This document shows positions 28,089 to 34,987 of a stretch of DNA of 60,000 bases, piece after piece. The notes under the pieces are model-generated. The model had not been told where the DNA came from and searched no databases. It saw nothing but the letters and a program-made list of their open reading frames with translations. The DNA lies in contig WPIO01000058.1 in the NCBI GenBank assembly GCA_009760855.2, forward strand, positions 377,501-437,500, given 5' to 3'. Position numbers and translations under genes: made by a program. Source of the stretch: Cristatella mucedo (taxonomy: Eukaryota; Bryozoa; Phylactolaemata; Cristatellidae). The stretch's first letter is position 1. Every line of letters starts with the position of its first letter.

Positions 28089-28447
28089 CTCTCTCTCGGC
28101 GATGCGACGACGCATCCGAAAACGTTGGTCGCACGGCGATCACCGCCAACAGGGCACGACAGTATCAACGCGAGATTTCGCGCTAGCTGGCACAGTAAGC
28201 ACTATGTCATCAGTCACCTAACGCGCAGCTGGCGAGCTGACTACTTTATACGGGAGAGGTGGCGGCAAGAGTCGGCTCAAGCGAAGCGCCAGCGTCCACT
28301 CCATAGCACCCGCCAGTACAGGAGCACCCAGCAGCGAGCTGGGCATCCGCTCCAGCTTACAGTAAAATGAATTCCCTCCACGCTGCCGACGCTATAGCAA
28401 GCATCTCCGGCGTTGACCGCACCAGTAAGGACCTGGTGGCGATTCAT
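479..28447 (-). CDS. DmX-like protein (rabconnectin-3 alpha), N-terminal part, 24 exons, runs off left edge
   Basis: Member of the DMXL1/DMXL2/Rbcn-3A family (yeast Rav1 relatives). These are very large WD40 scaffolds that, with rabconnectin-3 beta (WDR7), promote assembly of the proton pump V-ATPase on endosomal and synaptic membranes. Seen here: 24 exons whose joined frame gives 1,399 codons. It starts [15 protein letters not shown], close to the vertebrate [15 protein letters not shown], and carries WD-type strand endings in order: [65 protein letters not shown] and VSVYECE. All phases join cleanly. The family is about 3,000 residues long, so a little under half is present; the rest lies left of position 1. 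DMXL1 and DMXL2 cannot be told apart; a single invertebrate orthologue of both is likely. Family assignment is firm; individual junctions are inferred from splice consensus plus similarity recalled from vertebrate proteins. Confidence 0.95.
1500..1940 (+). mobile_element. LINE 3' fragment (CR1/L2-like), decayed
   Basis: Encodes with frameshifts the end of the reverse transcriptase ORF ([14 protein letters not shown]-like region), as in the better copy at 41590-42481. The 3' UTR follows, then GTTCTCTGAGGGTGCTCTAC and an (ATT)n tail. 5'-truncated. Confidence 0.7.
2100..2165 (+). mobile_element. 3' tail of a second LINE family
   Basis: Contains TATGACTTTGTGGAGTTACA followed by GACGGAGATACAT. 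The same tail ends the minus-strand LINE at 48344-49411 and, mutated, occurs near 32044-32100. Only the tail is recognisable. Confidence 0.5.
3230..3990 (+). mobile_element. Heavily decayed LINE fragment
   Basis: Scattered matches in order to the reverse-transcriptase C-terminal part: a KSAYF-like region near 3370, FCNSL near 3515, and LKSFEDR near 3820. Many stops and frameshifts; a fossil copy. Confidence 0.5.
4862..4945 (-). mobile_element. LINE 3' tail with (AAT)n
   Basis: An (AAT)n run followed by GCATAGCACCCTCAGAAAAC, the reverse complement of the conserved LINE 3' end. Only the terminal part is present, consistent with severe 5' truncation. Confidence 0.65.
4971..5164 (-). CDS. DmX-like exon 23
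   Basis: 194 nt, residues 1263-1327. Acceptor GATTTAG|T, donor GCTG|GTATGT. The core [20 protein letters not shown] then [14 protein letters not shown] matches the vertebrate KHLVHLDWVSKEDGSHILTVGVGANIFMY. Most of it lies opposite a longer plus-strand frame that is a shadow. Confidence 0.93.
5165..8166 (-). other. Intron 22 of the DmX-like gene
   Basis: 3.0 kb between exons 22 and 23. The frames near 6410-7018 and 7521-7830 show no family similarity. I see no transposon or RNA gene that I can name. Confidence 0.6.
8167..8413 (-). CDS. DmX-like exon 22
   Basis: 247 nt, residues 1181-1262. Acceptor GCTCAG|GT, donor CAAAG|GTCAGT. It starts [18 protein letters not shown], matching the vertebrate GSEWVLEQTIHLDDL. 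The remainder is divergent and serine-rich. Confidence 0.9.
8493..8515. repeat. (CAG)n microsatellite
   Basis: Seven to eight CAG/GCA units within intron 21 of the DmX-like gene, between exons 22 and 21. Not in the coding frame of the model. Confidence 0.9.
8672..8812 (-). CDS. DmX-like exon 21
   Basis: 141 nt, residues 1134-1180. Acceptor CTCGCAG|GT, donor ACGG|GTGAGT. The peptide [20 protein letters not shown] then [15 protein letters not shown] matches the family GRPVAVSCSYTGRLAVAYK and VCIFECESTGG, so the acceptor is fixed by similarity. Confidence 0.95.
9553..9790 (-). CDS. DmX-like exon 20
   Basis: 238 nt, residues 1055-1133. Acceptor CATTAG|GTT, donor CCAG|GTGTGC. It starts [18 protein letters not shown] and continues [20 protein letters not shown] then RFWNC (family: VYSQPLDLPESVEVIRAT, IYPxCLAPYLVVTTCSDxKVRFWKC). 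The open frame continues to 9434, but only this donor joins exon 21 to give [11 protein letters not shown] like the vertebrate SIVGRPVAVSC. Confidence 0.93.
9791..12167 (-). other. Intron 19 of the DmX-like gene
   Basis: 2.4 kb of AT-rich sequence without open frames of note, except a short chance frame at 11551-11814. No repeat family recognised. Confidence 0.6.
12168..12322 (-). CDS. DmX-like exon 19
   Basis: 155 nt, residues 1003-1054. Acceptor TTTGAAG|AC, donor GATAAG|GTAAGC. It encodes a hydrophilic Asn/Glu/Ser-rich linker ([20 protein letters not shown]), the kind of variable segment the family has between its LHMW and VYS blocks. Placed by phase and position; the AAG acceptor is non-preferred. 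Confidence 0.78.
13064..13192. repeat. (CA)n microsatellite abutting an exon
   Basis: About 125 bp of CA with a few CG interruptions. On the coding (minus) strand it is (GT)n and starts exactly at the exon 18 donor. Confidence 0.97.
13193..13424 (-). CDS. DmX-like exon 18 (donor inside GT repeat)
   Basis: 232 nt, residues 926-1002. Acceptor GGCACAG|GAC, donor CCACG|GTGTGTGTGT. It carries [15 protein letters not shown] and [20 protein letters not shown], matching the family [16 protein letters not shown] and FFLVVIEKDxxxxSxLHMW. The donor dinucleotide is the first unit of a long (GT)n array on this strand, and the phase agrees with exon 19. Confidence 0.9.
13611..13739. repeat. 15-bp minisatellite
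   Basis: Imperfect tandem copies of a 15-bp unit like GGCTGGCAACAGGCC, about eight units, in intron 17 of the DmX-like gene. In one frame it reads as repeated RPAGN, but it lies outside the gene model and on the opposite strand. Confidence 0.9.
14518..14700 (-). CDS. DmX-like exon 17
   Basis: 61 codons, residues 865-925, phase 0 at both ends. Acceptor CTCGTGCAG|GTG, donor CAGCAC|GTAAGT. It ends [20 protein letters not shown], matching the vertebrate NIVSQQSTARPGCIIELDAI. The first half (Ser/His/Gly-rich) has no vertebrate counterpart. The upstream acceptor was chosen because it has a pyrimidine tract and the right phase; nearer AGs break the frame. Confidence 0.87.
14811..14830. repeat. (AAGG)n microsatellite
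   Basis: Five AAGG units in intron 16 of the DmX-like gene. Confidence 0.85.
14923..15055 (-). CDS. DmX-like exon 16
   Basis: 133 nt, residues 820-864. Acceptor ATGCAG|G, donor GCTAAG|GTGCGA. The peptide [19 protein letters not shown] and [14 protein letters not shown] is almost the vertebrate [33 protein letters not shown]. Confidence 0.95.
15238..15379. repeat. (CA)n microsatellite
   Basis: Interrupted CA/CG array in intron 15 of the DmX-like gene. All long frames across it, in both directions, are repeat translations. Confidence 0.95.
15869..16068 (-). CDS. DmX-like exon 15
   Basis: 200 nt, residues 754-819 plus two bases. Acceptor TGTGCAG|ACA, donor CCAGC|GTACGT. It includes [19 protein letters not shown] and [11 protein letters not shown], close to the vertebrate [19 protein letters not shown] and [11 protein letters not shown]. 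The open frame continues past the donor, but the extension does not match the family and the next exon does. Confidence 0.95.
16069..16922 (-). other. Intron 14 of the DmX-like gene
   Basis: 854 bp between exons 14 and 15 with no recognised repeat or RNA. Confidence 0.6.
16923..17111 (-). CDS. DmX-like exon 14
   Basis: 63 codons, residues 691-753, phase 0 at both ends. Acceptor GTTACAG|ATG, donor CATCTG|GTAAGG. It includes [18 protein letters not shown] and [15 protein letters not shown], matching the family blocks VLTVSHKFRYCGHRF and CHSVLPLLLTSSHHN. Confidence 0.95.
17344..17632 (-). CDS. DmX-like exon 13
   Basis: 289 nt, residues 594-690. Acceptor TTTTGCAG|G, donor CTGGAAG|GTGTGG. It starts [19 protein letters not shown] and [13 protein letters not shown] (family: [32 protein letters not shown]). 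It ends [15 protein letters not shown] (family: ISKHIDGSLNQW). A serine-rich linker lies between. Confidence 0.95.
18545..18690 (-). mobile_element. tRNA-derived SINE, family A (decayed)
   Basis: Minus-strand relic in intron 12. A GAGGCTCTTTGATGAGCCGA-like 3' end pairs with a degraded box B (GGTCGTGCCTACG) about 110 bp upstream. The arrangement is shared with the neighbouring copy at 18727-18895. Confidence 0.45.
18727..18895 (-). mobile_element. tRNA-derived SINE, family A
   Basis: Minus strand: tRNA-like head with GGTGCTCGCTCTTCACG, a degraded box B, then GTTAAGGCTCTTCTGCTGCT and AGATGAGGCTG. The same parts in the same order occur at 20490, 36865, 42530 and 51465. Confidence 0.65.
18995..19107 (-). 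CDS. DmX-like exon 12
   Basis: 113 nt, residues 557-593 plus two bases. Acceptor TTGTAG|CTC, donor GTTTG|GTAAGC. The peptide ends [16 protein letters not shown], matching the vertebrate DMLFTIHPVDGTFLVWHV. The longest open frame over this spot is in a different frame and was discarded. Confidence 0.93.
19231..19475 (-). CDS. DmX-like exon 11
   Basis: 245 nt, residues 475-556, ending in phase 0. Acceptor GATTTAG|AT, donor CTGAAG|GTGTGA. It encodes a Ser/Asn/Gly-rich, poorly conserved linker ([17 protein letters not shown], then NRGGGNG). It is placed by phase agreement with exons 10 and 12 and by position rather than by strong similarity. Confidence 0.75.
19905..19990. repeat. (CT)n microsatellite
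   Basis: 86 bp of pure CT in intron 10 of the DmX-like gene. Confidence 0.98.
20179..20400 (-). CDS. DmX-like exon 10
   Basis: 222 nt, residues 401-474. Acceptor CTTTCAG|AC, donor GCAG|GTATGC. It carries [18 protein letters not shown], almost identical to the vertebrate [17 protein letters not shown] low-complexity acidic tail follows ([18 protein letters not shown]), as the family also has here. Confidence 0.95.
20490..20640 (+). mobile_element. tRNA-derived SINE, family A
   Basis: Box B GTAGGTTCGAGTCCTAC, then GGCTAAGGCTCTTCTGCCGC and AATGAAGCTGTTTGATCAA, ending in (AAT)n to 20666. It lies in the GC-AG intron 9 of the DmX-like gene. One of the better preserved copies. Confidence 0.75.
21022..21197 (-). 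CDS. DmX-like exon 9 (GC donor)
   Basis: 176 nt, residues 342-400. Acceptor TTATAAG|GCACG. It carries a basic run [10 protein letters not shown], then [14 protein letters not shown], matching the vertebrate CHFHIAASINPATDIP. The exon must end at ACAG|GCAAGA to keep the conserved order INPDT-D-IP into exon 10, so this intron uses a GC donor. Reading through reaches a stop within a few codons. Confidence 0.88.
21369..21554 (-). CDS. DmX-like exon 8
   Basis: 186 nt, residues 280-341. Acceptor TTGACAG|A, donor ATCAG|GTTCGC, a weak +3 to +6 match fixed by the required phase. The peptide [19 protein letters not shown] and [10 protein letters not shown] matches the family motif NVLLTSCHDGVCRLWAETLLPED. 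Confidence 0.9.
21776..21950 (-). CDS. DmX-like exon 7
   Basis: 175 nt, residues 222-279 with split codons at both ends. Acceptor TTATAG|CG, donor CCCAA|GTAAGT. It ends in [20 protein letters not shown], which matches the vertebrate YLAHPRAVTGFSWRKTSKYMP almost residue for residue. A divergent acidic insert precedes this block. Confidence 0.95.
22039..22078 (-). CDS. DmX-like exon 6 (40 nt)
   Basis: Small exon, residues 209-221 plus one base. Acceptor TTTTTAG|AAC, donor AAAAT|GTAAGT. The peptide [13 protein letters not shown] matches the family's DDCLLKVWYP. It supplies the blade ending that exon 5 lacks. Found by homology; no long open frame marks it. Confidence 0.9.
22550..22809 (-). CDS. 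DmX-like exon 5
   Basis: 260 nt, completing codon 122 and running to residue 208. Acceptor TTGCAG|GT, donor GGCAAG|GTCTGC. It carries [13 protein letters not shown], then an acidic linker, then [17 protein letters not shown], a typical WD40 strand set (family: SVHLMEWSPDGEYFATAGK). The linker is longer than in vertebrates. Confidence 0.93.
22810..24708 (-). other. Intron 4 of the DmX-like gene
   Basis: 1.9 kb, AT-rich, between exons 4 and 5. No recognised repeat. The plus-strand frame at 23890-24081 is unsupported. Confidence 0.6.
24709..24787 (-). CDS. DmX-like exon 4
   Basis: A 79-nt exon, residues 96-121 plus one base. Acceptor ATTACAG|AGA, donor GAAG|GTGTGT. The peptide YQWYMTASF...[10 protein letters not shown] corresponds to the family segment CQWxKTGxF...VxYNLAWD. 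Only 95 nt of intron separate it from exon 3. Confidence 0.9.
24883..24954 (-). CDS. DmX-like exon 3
   Basis: A 72-nt exon, residues 72-95, phase 0 at both ends. Acceptor TTGCAG|ATT, donor CAT|GTATGT. It starts [14 protein letters not shown], matching the family pattern IAASYxxxVxIFEP, the end of the first WD-like blade. Confidence 0.92.
25530..25985 (+). mobile_element. LINE 3' fragment, decayed
   Basis: Frameshifted remains of the reverse-transcriptase C-terminus ([27 protein letters not shown]) and the 3' UTR with its CATGTT-rich stretch. It ends in an (ATT)n tail at about 25955-25980. Same family as 41590-42481. Confidence 0.65.
26060..26280 (+). mobile_element. SINE family B interrupted by (TA)n
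   Basis: Head with GGCCCATGGGTAATAC and box B GGGGTTCAAGTCC, then a 94-bp TA array, then CAAGTGCTTGGATAGAGATT and AAGTTCTCTTAGGGCACTAT. The array replaces the GGCATATG spacer of other copies. Confidence 0.7.
26119..26212. repeat. (TA)n microsatellite inside a SINE
   Basis: TA dinucleotides with two GTGTATA interruptions, internal to the SINE copy at 26060-26280. Confidence 0.97.
26553..26700 (-). mobile_element. LINE 3' end
   Basis: An (AAT)n run, then GATAAAGCGCCCTCAGAGAA and CTAGGCGCTTTACATTTGC, then GGTGAGTAATAACATGCTTG. Nearly identical to the 3' end of the LINE at 53965-55085, so the two are recent sister copies. 5'-truncated. Confidence 0.75.
27530..27655 (-). CDS. DmX-like exon 2
   Basis: Residues 30-71, phase 0 at both ends. 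Acceptor TTGCAG|GCT, donor AAA|GTAAGT. The peptide includes [17 protein letters not shown] and [11 protein letters not shown], nearly identical to the vertebrate DMXL N-terminal segment; this is among the most conserved stretches of the gene. Confidence 0.95.
27940..28097. repeat. (CT)n microsatellite
   Basis: About 158 bp of CT with a few CA/CG/AT interruptions in intron 1 of the DmX-like gene, less than 300 bp from exon 1. On the coding strand it is (AG)n. Confidence 0.97.
28361..28447 (-). CDS. DmX-like exon 1 (start codon)
   Basis: Residues 1-29. The ATG sits in the context GCCATGA, with G at -3. The peptide matches the conserved family N-terminus (HQVLTGAVN, then CYSVGSV). It ends at the donor ACT|GTAAGC in phase 0. 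An upstream in-frame non-ATG extension to 28477 was rejected because the family starts at this methionine. Confidence 0.93.
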
Positions 28448-28760
28448 GGCTAGTAAGACACGGCTCGAGCGCAACACCCAAACGTCGTCGCAGTTCGGTC
28501 AGCCATCACTGGATGGGGGAGGGATGGAGGGGGTTGAACAGCGGTCTCAGGAATACGCTTAAAGTGGCCTCGCTGTAGTCAACAACCCCCTAACCAAAAA
28601 ATGCGCAACACAAAAGGTGTGCGTCCCGAAAAGTATCCCGCTTTCTTCGCTGTGTGCCGATTTTGCGACCGCACTGCGCGAGAGCCTCGGATGTAAGGAG
28701 TAGGTGCCTTAGCATTATATACTAATGCATATCAACGCCGACGTTGGAACTAACTAGCGT
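28448..28760 (-). promoter_or_regulatory. Possible promoter/5' leader of the DmX-like gene
   Basis: Sequence just upstream of the DmX-like start codon. A minus-strand TATATAAT lies at 28714-28721, about 270 nt before the ATG, in a fairly CpG-rich flank. This is only a motif match; a 5' UTR intron or a distant promoter is equally possible. Confidence 0.2.
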
Positions 28761-29358
28761 GGCTGTGCTCGGTACCGCCTCGTCAATCCATTGAGGTCGC
28801 GGCGGCGTAGCTGCCAGTCCCTGGGCTTTAGCCTTATGCTCGCGTTTTGAGATTTTCCTGCTGCAGGCCGTACCGAAAGAAGCTAAGGCTCTTCTGGACG
28901 CTATATACTTTGCCGAGGTTGAATCAGCGCGAGTGTACTTTTACGGCCTGTCGGTTCACGTGTGCTTGGCGAGCGCATTCGCTGGCGATCGAGTGGGCAG
29001 ATGCGAGTGGAAGAGAAATAAGAGAGGATAGCGTCCGCCCAGACCAAGGGACCGGCAGTAAGCGTCGCCGAGGGTCGAACGACCTGCGCCAGCCAAGCGC
29101 TACTATTGGTTGACAGGTTTTACCACCGGTCTGGGCCGGCCGCGACCCTGCGAAACCGGGTAAGGCCGTCGACCCCCTACCCCAGCCCAGGGCTTAAGGT
29201 CGCATCAGAAGGACTGCCGCGGTCGGTCAGCGACTGAGCGTTCTGTTACCGATGCACCGACGATCCGCTCGCAAACGCAGACTGAGGCGTCGCGGGTTCT
29301 CGCGGCGAGACACCGGCCAGCCTCGTACTAGATACGCGCACGTGGACGACAGCGAGAT
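28761..29358. other. Intergenic flank upstream of the DmX-like gene
   Basis: CpG-rich in places (about 28980-29330). No recognisable gene; short frames on the plus strand are Arg-rich and lack similarity. It could include regulatory or 5' UTR sequence. Confidence 0.4.
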
Positions 29359-29460
29359 TGCAATAATAATAATTAAGAAGAAGAAGAAGAATACCTTTGC
29401 TGTAGCGCACTCAGAGAACTCAATTTCTTACTAGGCACTTTACTTTCGCTGCAAATTGCA
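29359..29460 (-). mobile_element. LINE 3' tail
   Basis: An (AAT)n and (AAG)n tail followed by GCACTCAGAGAACTCAATTT and CTAGGCACTTTAC, the reverse complement of the LINE 3' end. Only about 100 bp. Confidence 0.6.
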
Positions 29461-30730
29461 CCAGCCACCTGAGCACTTCGAATAGTCATCTCTGACTGAA
29501 TCGCACGCCGAGTCAGCTTCGCTCGCCTATAGCCTGCGCTTCGTGGCCCCCCCCCCCTCCGCCGCCTACACGTCCGGTCGGCGGCAGCAGCGGAGAGAGT
29601 GGGTAGTAAAGGAAGGCCGAACGAGCCGCGTTCGCCTTGGTGCAACAACCTGCTACAAGTAAGGTACCGTGCGAAAAGCGTAGAATGCGTGTAACTAGGA
29701 AATCTCGCCGGTCCGCGAAATCGCCAACTTATCAAGTTGCTAAGCAATCGATAAACCCGGTTGCAGCCGCCCAGCTGCAAGCAGTGTCCCGGTTGACGCC
29801 GCTCGTGTCGATTTGAATGAAAAAGACGCCGGTATAAAGCCGCTGGGTAAAAAAGGTTGGGCCAGATCATTCAACACAGGTCGGCGGCTACTTGAAAACG
29901 TAGCCGCGCCATTTAAAAACGTACGTCGAACAACTAGAGGCCGCAACAGCTGCTTGTGCAGCTTTTAAACTTCCGCGTGCCCTGAAAATATAAAATAGGG
30001 TTTTCTCTTGACTGACTTTCTTCACTAATTGCTAGCGCTGCAATAACACGAGCAGAAGCTTTTATAATCTGCTTTGCACTAAATGTGTCCCGTTGGTGTC
30101 TCAGCAAGCCCGAGCAGCTCTCGCATAAAAATCCCTGACCTCGTCAGGATACAGAGATAGGTTCGGCAAAGTCCTCCGTGCGAAGTGCTCCGATAGAGGA
30201 GTTACTTAACCTCTGCGGCAGGCATGTCGCACTCCTCAATGACGACAAGAACTACGTGGACTCATCCGGAATTTTACATACCTTTAAATGCAATGGGGGG
30301 CAATCGCGAAGTTCATTTTTATGTTTTGGCAACTTGCAATTGCGTAGCAACCTTAGGTCTTTGGCACCATATTTGGATGCCATACATGGCCGATAGTTGA
30401 CAGCGCCATTGTAAATAAACAGCATTCAAAGTTTAAGGATATTCTACGTAATAAGTATTGCTACGTCGACTGAAGTCAAGGCTAACACTTATAGCAAAGC
30501 ATCAAAGGATTGCGTGCTCAACCTAAGCTGTCTCCGCTAGCACGTTTTATTTTTGTTGGACTCGTCATATAAATAACATCGAATGCGCAAATAGTTCGGT
30601 GTACTACGGCGCATCTCTCCTGTATACTCTGAATACTCCTGCAGGGTTGCATTTTGAAGTTCATTGAAATACTTGCAAGAGATCCTCTTCAGCCTTATGC
30701 GAGAGCTGAAATAAGAATAAGAACATGAAG
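29461..30730. other. Intergenic, nothing recognised
   Basis: A minus-strand frame across 29373-29870 is overlapped by a LINE tail and a C-homopolymer and matches no family I know. No other signal. Confidence 0.4.
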
Positions 30731-30766
30731 AAAGAAGTCATGCACTAACAAGTGCATGACTTCTTT
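30731..30766. repeat. Perfect 16-bp inverted repeat (hairpin)
   Basis: AAAGAAGTCATGCACT, a 4-nt AACA loop, then its exact reverse complement AGTGCATGACTTCTTT. In RNA from either strand it would fold into a stable hairpin. No host element recognised. Confidence 0.9.
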
Positions 30767-31170
30767 TGCAGCATTTGTACGGCTAATTCTGCGAGAATCG
30801 CAAAGGCCTTGCATGGGTCTGCTGGATATGCGACCTTCGCACCGGCGCTGTGCTATATACGCCAATTAGATGGCTCTCGGAGATACCTGAGACCTCCATC
30901 GAGCAGGTTTCGCCTCCTTTCCCTTGGTTCGTCTTTAGCGTGTACTACTCGCTGCATTTAAAAAAGCTCACCTCATCTATCTGCCGTTGACTAGTGCAAC
31001 AGCAGCTCACAGGTTCTCATAAATAGACCAAGTACCGACTGCGGAACTCCCATCTTTCTCACGAAAAAGTATTTATAATGGGTGCCTAGACTCACAGCCT
31101 CGCGCCTCGAGAATCGGCCGGCGAGCCGTGAAGCAGCTCTAAGGCACGTGGCAGCAATCGATTTTGCACA

Positions 31171-32043
<873 letters not shown>

Positions 32044-32215
32044 CTTCACAAAATTTATGTGTCTGCGTCTGTAACTCTAAAAAACACAGAATAAGTAAGC
32101 AGGAGAGTTTTCTTGAAGTGAACTCGGATCCCAATTGGCGTTCAGTGTGCATAGGGTAGCCGGCAGACTTCCGTGCTTTGATTGCAGGCGGGCACTCAGC
32201 TGCTGCACGTTGACC

Positions 32216-32341
32216 CGCCTTTGATATGGCTTAGCCCGCCTTTGATGTGGCTTAGCCAGTCTTTGATACGGCTTAGTCCGTCTTTGATTTGGCTTGGCTA
32301 GCCTTTGAGGTGGCTTAGCCGGCCTTTGATGGGCCTGGCCA
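32216..32341. repeat. 21-bp minisatellite, six units
   Basis: Six tandem units of CGCCTTTGATRTGGCTTAGC-like sequence, exactly 21 bp each. The period is a multiple of three, so the minus-strand frame stays open and reads as AKPxQRR heptads. No start, splice or similarity supports a gene. Confidence 0.95.
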
Positions 32342-32659
32342 CTTCCTGGAAGGAGGGGCCAAGCGGGCAGACTCAGAGTTGAGTTTCGACGGGGAGGGCG
32401 GGCAAACCAGTCATGTGCTGGTCGGCTGAGAGCATCAGTGAATAAATTTTTCCTGAAGCCCACTACGGTAAAGAGCTGCGGTCTTGTGTGACCGGTTCGT
32501 CAACGGGAATAGCTGCCGATCGAGTCGGCGCTGGAAGAACTCTGTTGGACTCGGCTAGCTACGGCTATTGCATGTCATTAGGTATGCACCGGTGAACATG
32601 CCCCGTGTAAACACGCATAAGCACAAAGGAAATTTTACGCGGACTCAGCCAATGATGTG

Positions 32660-32945
32660 AGGGACAGGTGCGTTTTAGCGTCTTTTAAATGTCTTAAAGT
32701 TAGGAGATGTCGTGACTTTCATTCGGGAGTGATTTACCGGCTTTGGGATCGTACTAACTAAAGCACGGTCTTCAATGGATTTGGGGCTGGTTCGAGACGC
32801 AGATAAGCGATTTGAGTCAGAACAGCGAGTGGTACGATGCCTGGCCTGGTCGAAAAATATTTTGGATAGGTAGGCTGGAGCCCGAGAACGAAGGGACCTA
32901 AAAGTGAGTTACTTTACCTTGAAGTCGATAAGCTCCGATGGCCGA
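32660..32945 (-). mobile_element. LINE 3' fragment
   Basis: Minus-strand remains of the region before the LINE stop codon. It parallels 54290-54540 in order: the FKK/LTT block, the NSLL-like block, then GTACGATGCCTGGCCTGGTC and the ACCTAAAAGTGAGTTAC block. Frameshifted. Confidence 0.65.
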
Positions 32946-34205
32946 AACATAGTGGATGATGCACTCTGATTGGCTCACAGCTGGGAGGATTGCCGACGTC
33001 ACACCAATTAATTTCATCGACGAAGATAGAGGGCCGTGGCTTTTGGTAACCGACGTGGGAAAAGCCTATTTGGCCCTTGAAATGATCTGAACCTACTCAC
33101 TCACCACTCGGATAGAGAAAACCGGTCATCTCGCGAAATGCTCCAATCAGAAGGAAAAAACATGAGCACCAAGATTTTGGTCATGCTGAAAAACTCCTAA
33201 AATTGAGGTCTGCATTTGAAACCTTTATCGCGAAATGGTGGCATTAAAACGAAGGAAAGTTTAGAAGACCCAACAAAAAGGACCCCTGACCATTCTCTGG
33301 CCGAAATGAATGTAAATTCGTTAGCTGCCCTATTATTGCTGCTAGGGAAGAAGAAAGATGGGCTCTGCCCCGCATTACGTAATTTTCTTTAGTTTTCTGT
33401 GACGGATGATCTGTAACCGCAAAGAAGTTTTCCCACCAGTTTTCTACCGGTGAACTGTGCTATACAGAGCTGCAGTGCGGTTAAAACACAAGCGGCCACA
33501 ACTGAGCGCCGAAAGCGACAGTCTATTGTGAACCTGTTAGTAGTGGTTACGCGACGCGAACCGGACCGACGGAGTTAACTGCGCGAACTCCCGAAGCCCG
33601 AATTTAATAAACTACCGTACGCGTGCGTCGTTAGCGATGGTCCCGACTCCGAAGGCGGATCGTTACAGCGCAACAAGATACGAGCAGCTAGTTGGGTACC
33701 CGGCAGAACACAACTGCGCAGCCTAAGTTGCACTTAGCTGTTCGTCGCTGTAGGTTCGACTCCCGTGCTCTCGAAGCATAGTCTCGCATCGACTATGGAA
33801 GCTGCAGCTTCGAGCTCTCGCAGTCGCCACCGCTATATTCTCTTTCAGCTGAACTCTTCACCTCGCGCGTAGCTGCTATTTTCTCGGCCCCCACTCTTGG
33901 TGTCCGTTCTCAGGCTTATTCGTTTCCGCCTCTAGCCTATTAGACGGCTTCTGCCGTCCTCTCGCTCCAAGTCTACTTAAGCACATTAGTCGGTGCACAT
34001 CCTGACCGCACCATCTGCACCGCGCTCCATTCTAACTTTGGCGGGTCTACACCCGCTGTCCTAGTCGAACCTACTACGGCAAGCACATAATTCTGTCCAC
34101 CACCTAACCGCATCGCCTGCACAAAGCTCCATCGTAATCTGAGCTAGGTGGACCAGGTGCCGGGTCTGTACTAGGTGGCCTAGTCGAACCCACTAAGGCA
34201 ACAAC
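32946..34205. other. Intergenic, nothing recognised
   Basis: No sustained coding frame. A GTAGGTTCGACTCCC near 33752 resembles a pol III box B and may mark a decayed SINE, but no second part of the element is visible. Confidence 0.35.
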
Positions 34206-34905
34206 TCAGTACTCCTTAATGCCTGCCAGCTTACGTATTAGGAGGAAGCACTCCCGTATAATTGAACAACGAATGCAGGCCGATTTAAAGGGCCGCGACC
34301 GAAGGCTCAGCGAATGAGATGCGGTGGAGGTCAGCATCGGACGTGGACGTAGCAGTCGAGCACTGGAAGTTGACTCAAAAGGGCTTGAGCGCGTGCACTT
34401 CTCGAAAGGTAGACACAAATATCGAGCTACACTAAGATTTTTGTATTTGTATTTTGCGAGACAACCGAATGGCGAGATTAGGCACTGTGGTGTAGCATTC
34501 ACTTGGATCGCTCGTACCCAGCGGATGTATATGCAGATCAGAAGCTCCAAGTGGAGGAAGACGGGGAGAGGATTGAGTCCGTACAGGCGGACAGAGTGAC
34601 AGAAAATTGAGGAGCTAGGGAAGCGGGTGATCAAATGATTAGCGATGCTAGTGACTGACTTGTCATAGCAGCTGGCGGAGAACAAGTTGGGGTTGCAGTT
34701 GAGAGGCAGCCGATCTCAATATGTAGTGGGCGGCGGTGCATCCGCTGCGGGTGGGTGGGAGGGTCAGCATGTCGGGATCTCAACGTCCCACCATATAGCT
34801 TTCAAAAGTGCTGGAAATAATGTATATAGTATGAATTAATGAGATCACGCGAGTAAAATCTTATATTAATAAAGAAATATTTATTTAACTATCTTGATTG
34901 TAGTA

Positions 34906-34978
34906 GCCCGGCTAGCTCAGTCGGTAGAGCATGAGACTCTTAATCTCAGGGTCGTGGGTTCGAGCCCCACGTTGGGCG
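34906..34978 (+). tRNA. tRNA-Lys (CUU)
   Basis: Complete 73-nt cloverleaf. The acceptor stem GCCCGGC pairs with GTTGGGC (34971-34977) with two G-U pairs. D arm and box A are TAGCTCAGTCGGTAGAGCA. The anticodon stem is TGAGA/TCTCA with loop CTCTTAA, anticodon CTT at 34939-34941. The T arm holds box B GGGTTCGAGCC. There is no intron and CCA is not encoded. TTTTT at about 34983-34987 is a pol III terminator. It looks functional. Confidence 0.97.
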
Positions 34979-34982
34979 TATA

Positions 34983-34987
34983 TTTTT
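34983..34987 (+). terminator. Pol III terminator of tRNA-Lys
   Basis: A run of five T residues a few bases after the mature 3' end, the standard RNA polymerase III stop. Confidence 0.8.

Noticed and set aside
29373-29870. 165-codon minus-strand frame near the divergent promoter region
   Set aside because: Its end lies in a LINE tail and it crosses a C-homopolymer; no similarity.
34206-34685. 159-codon minus-strand frame
   Set aside because: No recognised domain, no splice or start support, and frames overlap on both strands; possibly part of an unnamed repeat.
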